Source: Gammaproteobacteria bacterium
Lineage (GTDB): Bacteria > Pseudomonadota > Gammaproteobacteria > Xanthomonadales > Xanthomonadaceae
DNA: 18,552 nucleotides
Assembly: GCA_030431185.1 (NCBI GenBank)
Contig: JAUIJO010000023.1
Span: forward strand, 1-18,552
Direction of reading: 5' to 3'
The translations under genes were made by a program, and so were the position numbers. Below are positions 14,000 through 18,552 of the stretch, in pieces (the first letter of the stretch is position 1; each line of letters starts with the position of its first letter). The notes beneath the pieces were generated by a model. That model ran no database searches, was not told where the DNA came from, and saw only the letters and a list, made by a program, of their open reading frames with translations.

Positions 14000-15004
14000 T
14001 CAGTAACGCAACAGCGCCGAGCCCCAGGTGAAGCCGCCACCGAAGGCCTCGAGCAGCACCAGTTGGCCGCGCTGGACCTTGCCCGAGCGCACCGCTTCGT
14101 CGAGCGCGAGCGGCACCGAGCCCGAGGACGTGTTGCCATGCCGGTCCACGGTGACGATGACCCGCTCCATCGGCATGTCCAGCCGCTTGGCCGTGGCTTC
14201 GATGATGCGCAGGTTGGCCTGGTGCGGGATCAGCCAGTCGATGTCGTGGCGATCCAGGCCGTTGTGTTCGAGCGTCTCCTCGACCACGGAGTCCAGCGCC
14301 TTGACCGCGTGCTTGAAGACTTCATTGCCGGTCATCAGGACCTTGACGCCGGCGTTGTGCTCCCCGGGCTTGAAGCCGACCGACACGCCCACCGGGTTCC
14401 ACAGCAGTTCCTTCTTGCCGCCATCGGCGTGCATGTGGGTGCTGAGGATGCCGGTTTCGGCATCGGCCTTGAGCACGACCGCGCCGGCACCGTCGCCGAA
14501 CAGCACGCAGGTCGAGCGGTCGCTCCAGTCGAGCATGCGGGTCAGCGTTTCCGCGCCGACCACGAGCACGGTCCGGGCGGCGCCGGAACGGATGAACTTG
14601 TCGGCCACCGTCAGGGCATAGATGAAGCCCGAGCAGGCGGCATTGACGTCGAACGCCGGGCAGCCGTTGGCGCCCAGGCGGTGCTGGAGCAGGCAGGCGG
14701 TCGAGGGAAAGATGAGGTCGGGCGTGGTGGTGCCGACGACGATCAGGTCCAGGTCGGCGGCGTCGACGCCAGCCGCTTCCATCGCGCGGGTGGCGGCATG
14801 GAAGGCGAGGTCGCAGGTGGTCTCGCCTTCGGCGGCGACGTGGCGCTCGCGGATGCCGGTGCGCGCGGCGATCCATTCGTCGTTGGTATCGACGATCTTC
14901 GACAGGTCGTCGTTGGTCAGGACTTTCTCGGGCAGGTAGCTGCCCGTTCCCGCGATGCGCGAGAACACGGTTCCGGCGCTGGCCGCGCCTGCATGCTCAG
15001 TCAT
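14000..15004 (-). CDS. fabH: 3-oxoacyl-[acyl-carrier-protein] synthase III
   Basis: This 334-residue enzyme starts fatty acid synthesis by condensing an acyl-CoA primer with malonyl-ACP. The catalytic triad is C124 (NAACSGFIYAL), H261 (IPHQANLRI) and N291 (GNTSSGSVPLAL). TNDEWIAARTGIRERH (40-55) and FGGGFTWGSALLRY at the C-terminus are FabH signatures. It is somewhat longer than E. coli FabH (317) because of an N-terminal extension of about 12 residues. The ATG at 15004 has GGAG a few bases upstream. It follows rpmF with no plsX between. Xanthomonads make many iso-branched acids, so the primer need not be acetyl-CoA; the sequence alone does not show which one is used. Confidence 0.96.
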   Translation of the reverse strand: MTEHAGAASAGTVFSRIAGTGSYLPEKVLTNDDLSKIVDTNDEWIAARTGIRERHVAAEGETTCDLAFHAATRAMEAAGVDAADLDLIVVGTTTPDLIFPSTACLLQHRLGANGCPAFDVNAACSGFIYALTVADKFIRSGAARTVLVVGAETLTRMLDWSDRSTCVLFGDGAGAVVLKADAETGILSTHMHADGGKKELLWNPVGVSVGFKPGEHNAGVKVLMTGNEVFKHAVKALDSVVEETLEHNGLDRHDIDWLIPHQANLRIIEATAKRLDMPMERVIVTVDRHGNTSSGSVPLALDEAVRSGKVQRGQLVLLEAFGGGFTWGSALLRY

Positions 15005-15158
15005 TGCGACTCCGTGCCGGCGTCATGTCCGGCGATTGCAATAATCCGCCAGTCTGTCTGGCCCCGGGACCCTTCGCAACCGCCGCGGATGGCACGCCTG
15101 CCATGCGGCAGGACGGCCGGCCGTAGCCGGCGGGGACGCTGCCGCCCCGAAGGCGGCG

Positions 15159-15189
15159 TGCGTCGCGCCCGTCTCACCGGCGCGACGCA
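15159..15189 (-). terminator. Strong hairpin after rpmF
   Basis: TGCGTCGCGCC (15159-15169) and GGCGCGACGCA (15179-15189) form a perfect 11-bp stem with a 9-base loop, starting 11 bases after the rpmF stop. A second hairpin (GCCGCC/GGCGGC, 15141-15157) follows directly on the minus strand. No U tract is present. Position suggests termination or 3'-end protection of the abundant rpmF transcript. Confidence 0.55.
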
Positions 15190-15199
15190 GTGCGAGGGC

Positions 15200-15394
15200 T
15201 TACTCCTCGTCGACGACGCGGCCCTTGGGCTCGACCACCTTCTTGCCGCGGTAGTAGCCGTCGGCGGTGACGTGGTGGCGCAGGTGGGTCTCGCCGGTGG
15301 TCGGGTCGGTGGCCAGCTGCTTGGCGGTCAGCGAATCGTGACCACGGCGCATGCCACGCTTGGAGGGGGAAACTCGGGACTTCTGGACTGCCAT
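15200..15394 (-). CDS. rpmF: 50S ribosomal protein L32
   Basis: This 64-residue ribosomal protein has the L32 core MAVQKSRVSPSKRGMRRGHD and the LRHHVTADGYYRGKKV segment. It is the cysteine-free form, as in E. coli, so it needs no zinc. The C-terminus extends beyond the E. coli protein (57) with an acidic VVDEE end. It follows the DUF177 gene by 74 bases, the widely conserved yceD-rpmF pairing, and is followed by a strong hairpin. Confidence 0.97.
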   Translation of the reverse strand: MAVQKSRVSPSKRGMRRGHDSLTAKQLATDPTTGETHLRHHVTADGYYRGKKVVEPKGRVVDEE

Positions 15395-15468
15395 GGTCTT
15401 GCTCCGGATGTAGCGGTTATGACGCGTGAAATGTGGAAGACCTCGGGTCGGAACGCGGGTTCCAGCCC

Positions 15469-15999
15469 TCAGTCAGGCTTGTTCTTCAATGCCGACAACG
15501 CAGCGAATGGATTGGCGCGTTCCAGCTCCGCCTCCTCGGCGGGCCAGTCGCGCTCCATTGCCTCCGTGCCGGGCATCGTCGGCACGACCGGAATGGCCAG
15601 GATGAGTTCATCCTCGACCAGGCCGGCGCCCTGCAGCATGCCGTCATCGGGCACCAGCAGCGGTTCGTAGTCCTCTGGCAGCGCGGCCTCGTCCGGTTCG
15701 TTCCGGATCAGGCCGAGCCGCTGCACGATCTTCACCGGGTACAGGAAGCGTTGCAGGCTGCGCTGGCAAAGCAGCGGCAGCTCGGCGTCTATGCGCAGTT
15801 CGACATAAGGCACCTGCAACGCGTCCCTGTCGAAATCCAGCGAATAGACAACGTCATCGCCGTCGGTATCGACCAGGCTGTCGGCCAGGCGGACCATCGA
15901 GGACAACGGCAATCGACCAGCGACGCCGCGCCGCGCGGTCACCATCCGCCAGGCATCCAGCATTTCGGGCACCTGAGCGTGTGGCACATCAGCGGACAT
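15469..15999 (-). CDS. yceD: DUF177 family protein (YceD), ribosome-related
   Basis: This is a 176-residue DUF177 protein (E. coli YceD, 173). The family is almost always encoded before rpmF and has been linked to 23S rRNA accumulation and ribosome assembly in bacteria and plastids; the exact biochemical role is not settled. Visible signatures are GRLPLSSMVRL (28-38), the central LPLLCQRSLQRF (75-86; the usual second Cys is Ser here), an acidic middle part and the C-terminal ANPFAALSALK. The ATG at 15999 gives the expected length, but the promoter at 16010-16038 would start transcription only about 3-5 bases upstream, leaving no room for a ribosome-binding site. Either the mRNA is essentially leaderless or translation begins at M13 (ATG at 15963). 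Confidence 0.92.
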   Translation of the reverse strand: MSADVPHAQVPEMLDAWRMVTARRGVAGRLPLSSMVRLADSLVDTDGDDVVYSLDFDRDALQVPYVELRIDAELPLLCQRSLQRFLYPVKIVQRLGLIRNEPDEAALPEDYEPLLVPDDGMLQGAGLVEDELILAIPVVPTMPGTEAMERDWPAEEAELERANPFAALSALKNKPD

Positions 16000-16009
16000 A
16001 AGCCGCTGA

Positions 16010-16038
16010 ATATTAAGGATGCGCCCGCCCCCTGTCAA
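16010..16038 (-). promoter_or_regulatory. Strong sigma-70 promoter of yceD-rpmF (and perhaps the fab cluster)
   Basis: On the minus strand a consensus TTGACA (16038-16033) is followed after 17 bases by TAATAT (16015-16010). This is the best promoter visible in the window. The predicted start point near 16002-16004 is only a few bases from the yceD ATG. Confidence 0.7.
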
Positions 16039-16071
16039 ACCCGTTCCGCGCCCGGATTCAGCCACCCGCGG

Positions 16072-16091
16072 GCGACGGATTTGCCCGTCGC
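16072..16091. other. Inverted repeat upstream of the 16138 gene
   Basis: GCGACGG (16072-16078) and CCGTCGC (16085-16091) form a 7-bp stem with a 6-base loop in the region between the yceD promoter and the plus-strand gene. It could be an mRNA leader structure or a protein site; chance is also possible at this GC content. Confidence 0.3.
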
Positions 16092-16137
16092 GGATCGCCC
16101 GGGCAGACTGTGGCGCAACTCCGAAGCCGGGCCGCCC

Positions 16138-16497
16138 GTGAATCCGATCCTGTTGTCCTGCGTGATCGCGGCCGTGGCCGTCATTGTATTCGTCGTCTGG
16201 GGCCGACGCAGCCGGCACCAGCGCGCCGTGCGCGACATCCTCGACGCCGCCGATGCCCTGGAAGCCCGTCTCAGGATGGCACGCGACGAGATCGAGGCGG
16301 TGGCCGGCAGCCAGGCAGGGGACCCGGTCCAGGACGCCATGAAGGAAATGCTCCGCCAGCGCCTCTGGCTGCGCGACCATGGCGAAGCCGCGAGCCTGGC
16401 GCAGCTGCAGGACGTCCGGGACGGCATCGAGACGGCGCGCGAACGCATCGATCGCCAGCTCGACCGGATCGAGGAAGCCCGGGCACCCACCGTTTGA
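16138..16497 (+). CDS. Small membrane-anchored coiled-coil protein of unknown function
   Basis: I do not recognise a named family. The product (119 residues from GTG 16138) starts with a hydrophobic segment (about 3-20, ILLSCVIAAVAVIVFVVW) followed by a basic stop (GRRSRHQR), so it should sit in the inner membrane with its body in the cytoplasm. The rest is charged and helical, with heptad-like stretches (about 30-55, DAADALEARLRMARDEIEAV, and about 88-115), suggesting a coiled coil. The reading frame is open far upstream, but the GTG directly precedes the membrane segment and gives a sensible topology; no strong ribosome-binding site is visible. It ends 23 bases before maf and is probably co-transcribed with it. 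Coding potential is supported by the amphipathic pattern and by position; function is not. Confidence 0.65.
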   Translation: MNPILLSCVIAAVAVIVFVVWGRRSRHQRAVRDILDAADALEARLRMARDEIEAVAGSQAGDPVQDAMKEMLRQRLWLRDHGEAASLAQLQDVRDGIETARERIDRQLDRIEEARAPTV

Positions 16498-16520
16498 TCG
16501 CCACCGCGCGGACAGCCCCG

Positions 16521-17102
16521 ATGCTCATCCTCGCCTCGACCTCGATCTATCGCCGCGAGCTGCTGTCGCGGCTGCGCCTCCCTTTCGAGACCGCGCGGCC
16601 GGAGGTGGACGAAACACCGCTCGACGGGGAGTCGCCCGAGGCACTGGTGCGGCGCCTCGCCCGGGCGAAGGCCCGCGCGGTCGCCGTGCAACGACCGGGC
16701 GCGTGGGTGATCGGCTCCGACCAGGTCGCCGAACTGGCCGGGCGTCCGCTGGGCAAGCCCGGCGATCGCGACGTCGCGATCGGGCAGCTGATGGCGATGT
16801 CGGGCCGCGCCGTGGACTTCCGCACCGGCGTCAGCCTGCTGCGTTGCGACGGCAGCGGCGCCGAACAGGTCCACGAGGCCATGGACACCACCACCGTGTG
16901 CTTCCGCACGTTGCGCCAGGACGAGGTGGAGCGCTACCTGGATGCCGAAGCCCCCTACGACTGCGCGGGAAGCTTCAAGTCCGAAGGACTGGGCATCAGC
17001 CTGTTCAAGGCCATCGAGAGCCGCGATCCCACCGCGCTGGTCGGCCTGCCCCTCATCGCGACGGCGCGGCTGTTGCGTTCGGCGGGCCACGCCCTGCCCT
17101 GA
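16521..17102 (+). CDS. Maf family nucleotide pyrophosphatase, YceF-like
   Basis: This 193-residue protein is a Maf-type house-cleaning enzyme that hydrolyses modified nucleoside triphosphates to monophosphates. The N-terminal LILASTSIYRRELLSRL is the nucleotide-binding signature. PEVDETP (28-34) and GSDQVAEL (65-72, with D67 as candidate catalytic base) follow, then AGSFKSEGLG near 157. The GSDQV form matches the YceF subfamily, which in E. coli acts on 7-methyl-GTP, rather than the GADT form of YhdE/Maf acting on dTTP and UTP. Location supports this: E. coli yceF is divergent from yceD-rpmF, as here, except for the small gene between. The ATG at 16521 starts immediately before the conserved motif. 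It converges on the glycosyltransferase gene with 22 bases between. Confidence 0.93.
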   Translation: MLILASTSIYRRELLSRLRLPFETARPEVDETPLDGESPEALVRRLARAKARAVAVQRPGAWVIGSDQVAELAGRPLGKPGDRDVAIGQLMAMSGRAVDFRTGVSLLRCDGSGAEQVHEAMDTTTVCFRTLRQDEVERYLDAEAPYDCAGSFKSEGLGISLFKAIESRDPTALVGLPLIATARLLRSAGHALP

Positions 17103-17124
17103 ACGACCGGCATGGGCGGCAGCC

Positions 17125-18552
17125 TCACGGCCGTACGTCGACCGGTTGCTCGGACCAGTCCTCGACGCTGCCATCGCGTCCATGCAGGCGCAGGCCAAGC
17201 CAATGCCGGCCCGGGACGACGCGCGACAGGTCGAGTTCGCCCTCGAACCCCACCATCGGGTGCTGCGGGTCGGTGGAGATTTCCCAGTAGGCCGCCACCC
17301 CGGTGTCGCGTCGGCCGTAGTCGAGCTGCGACACCGGCTCACCGTCGAGCAGCAGCTCCACGCGCGACAGGCCCACGCCATCCTTGAACGCCCAGCCCGA
17401 TACCTGCAGGGTGCCCGATGCCTCGGCCCCGGCCGCCGGGGTCTCCAGCCACGCCATCGCCGGCGTGGTGCATTCGGCGCCGGGCTCGGCAGGCCCCGCC
17501 AGGCGGAACATCAGGAACCGTTGGCGGCCATGGTCCACGTTGAGGACGCGCGGGGCCGGCAACGGCCCGACTTTCGCGCACAGCGCATGGAAATGCGCGA
17601 GCAGGTCGCGGTAGCGGACCTCGCTGGCACCCACCACCAGCAGCACGGGCGCATCGCCCCAGTCCTTCCTGCCGGCGGTTTGCAGGCCCCACAAGCGCAG
17701 TTGCGGCGCGCGCCCATGCCGGTGGTTGAGGGGGTGGTCGAGCACGGGGATGTCGGCGTCGCCCAGCGCGAAACCGAGCTCGGCCCCGACCTTGAAGTTG
17801 TCCGCCACCACGCGGCTGCCCGCGGGCATCCGCGCCAGTTCCTCCTCGACCGCATGCGACAGGTCGCGCCAGCCGGCGAAGTTGGACGGATACCATTTCC
17901 CGGCGGCGCTGCGTGCGCGGACATCGGGCACCGAGACGGCGACGTAGTAGCCGAGGGTGGCCAGCAGGCCGGCGGCGGCCGCCGCCCACAGCACGGCCCG
18001 CCACGCCGGCCTCCAGCGCGCGATCGCCAGCGGCACCAGGGGCAGCAGCGCCAGGTACCCGGGCAAGGGCCAGTGGAAGCTCACCCGTTCCGTGTCGGCG
18101 AAGAAGCCCAGCACGAAGAAGCCCAGCACCACCAGCGCTCCGAGCAGGGCGAAGTAGCGGCGCTGCGACCGCGTGTCCTGGAGGCCCGCCCGCGCCGCGA
18201 GCAGCATCGCCACGAACAGCGGCGGCGTCACCAGCAACGCCTGGATGGCCACGAACAGCAGCCCGTCGAGATGGAAGGACCAGGGGTGTCGATCCACGAG
18301 CTGGAAACGCAGCCCCGCATCGGCATTGTCGAAGTTCCACGCCACCAGGGGCGCCCACGCGGCGGCGCCGAACGCGATCGCGGTCCACACGCGCATGTCG
18401 CGCAATACGCGGCGTCCGTCGACCATCAACAGCAGGGCGAGGAACCCCACGCCGATCACGGCGATGAAGCGGTAGTGGCTGAGCGCCCCCATCGCCAGGC
18501 CGAACGCGAGCTCGAGCGCGGACGCGGCATCGACCCGCTTCAAAAGTTTCGC
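17125..18552 (-). CDS. GT39-like membrane glycosyltransferase with soluble C-terminal domain (5' end outside window)
   Basis: The C-terminal 475 or so residues of a polytopic inner-membrane protein are visible; the frame stays open to the window edge, so the start and the catalytic first loop are missing. About seven hydrophobic segments are seen, beginning with ALELAFGLAMGALSHYRF, typical of the middle of ArnT/PMT-like (GT39/GT83) enzymes that move sugars from polyprenyl phosphate to lipids, glycans or proteins. A periplasmic part follows (KWYPSNFAGWRDLSHAVEEE, then DNFKVGAELGFALG). The last 90 or so residues form a separate beta-rich domain with GWAFKDGVGLSRVELLLDGEPV and GRHWLGLRLHGRDGS. 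A TTG at 18543 should not be taken as the start. Acceptor and donor cannot be told from this part. The gene converges on maf. Confidence 0.8.
   Translation of the reverse strand, partial: AKLLKRVDAASALELAFGLAMGALSHYRFIAVIGVGFLALLLMVDGRRVLRDMRVWTAIAFGAAAWAPLVAWNFDNADAGLRFQLVDRHPWSFHLDGLLFVAIQALLVTPPLFVAMLLAARAGLQDTRSQRRYFALLGALVVLGFFVLGFFADTERVSFHWPLPGYLALLPLVPLAIARWRPAWRAVLWAAAAAGLLATLGYYVAVSVPDVRARSAAGKWYPSNFAGWRDLSHAVEEELARMPAGSRVVADNFKVGAELGFALGDADIPVLDHPLNHRHGRAPQLRLWGLQTAGRKDWGDAPVLLVVGASEVRYRDLLAHFHALCAKVGPLPAPRVLNVDHGRQRFLMFRLAGPAEPGAECTTPAMAWLETPAAGAEASGTLQVSGWAFKDGVGLSRVELLLDGEPVSQLDYGRRDTGVAAYWEISTDPQHPMVGFEGELDLSRVVPGRHWLGLRLHGRDGSVEDWSEQPVDVRP

Noticed and set aside
15433..16137. 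Long upstream extension of the small coiled-coil gene frame
   Set aside because: It would run antisense through yceD and its promoter; the GTG at 16138 just before the membrane segment is a more sensible start.
1..18552. A defence, mobile or otherwise novel multi-gene system
   Set aside because: Nearly all of the window is accounted for by recognisable core genes in conserved order. No repeats of array type, integrase, transposase, toxin-antitoxin pair or biosynthetic enzyme set beyond primary metabolism was found.

Overview
The window is GC-rich chromosomal DNA from a gammaproteobacterium of the Xanthomonadaceae (Lysobacter/Luteimonas/Stenotrophomonas/Xanthomonas relatives). This placement rests on gene order (rpoE, anti-sigma, mucD/degP; and DUF177, rpmF, fabH, fabD, fabG, acpP, fabF, pabB, pabC, mltG, tmk, holB, pilZ), on a PilZ protein of the xanthomonad type IV pilus kind, and on a PabB with the PIAGT motif reported from Stenotrophomonas. 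I see no mobile element, CRISPR array, tRNA or rRNA. Codon and base use look uniform, so this is a core-genome segment rather than an island.

Layout: (1) 1-2310, minus strand: the envelope-stress operon rpoE, rseA-like anti-sigma factor and degP/mucD-like protease, the last cut by the window edge. (2) 2311-4615: a divergent control region and a plus-strand fadJ-like multifunctional beta-oxidation gene. A near-perfect 18-bp palindrome lies over the fadJ ribosome-binding region, and a sigma-E-like promoter faces rpoE. (3) 4680-15999, minus strand: a long fatty-acid and cell-growth cluster. It starts with DUF177 (YceD) and rpmF, continues through fabH, fabD, fabG, acpP and fabF (fatty acid synthesis), then pabB and pabC (4-aminobenzoate for folate), mltG (peptidoglycan glycan-strand termination), tmk and holB (dTTP and DNA replication), and ends with pilZ. 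The five genes pabB to holB are joined by four consecutive 4-base start/stop overlaps. Strong hairpins separate rpmF/fabH, fabH/fabD, fabD/fabG, acpP/fabF and fabF/pabB, so the cluster is probably several transcription units tuned by 3' structures rather than one even operon. (4) 16138-17102, plus strand: a small membrane-anchored coiled-coil protein of unknown function, then a Maf/YceF nucleotide pyrophosphatase. The DUF177 promoter region lies between this pair and the minus-strand cluster, as yceF and yceD are divergent in E. coli. (5) 17125-18552, minus strand: the C-terminal two-thirds or so of a polytopic GT39-like glycosyltransferase with an extra soluble C-terminal domain; its start lies outside the window.

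I found no previously undescribed system. The best leads are regulatory or mechanistic: the fadJ palindrome, the sigma-E-like autoregulatory promoter, the nearly leaderless DUF177 promoter, the 26-bp perfect palindrome between fabD and fabG, the competing hairpins after acpP, and the lysine-less PIAGT PabB embedded in the fab cluster in place of the usual fabF-pabC junction.
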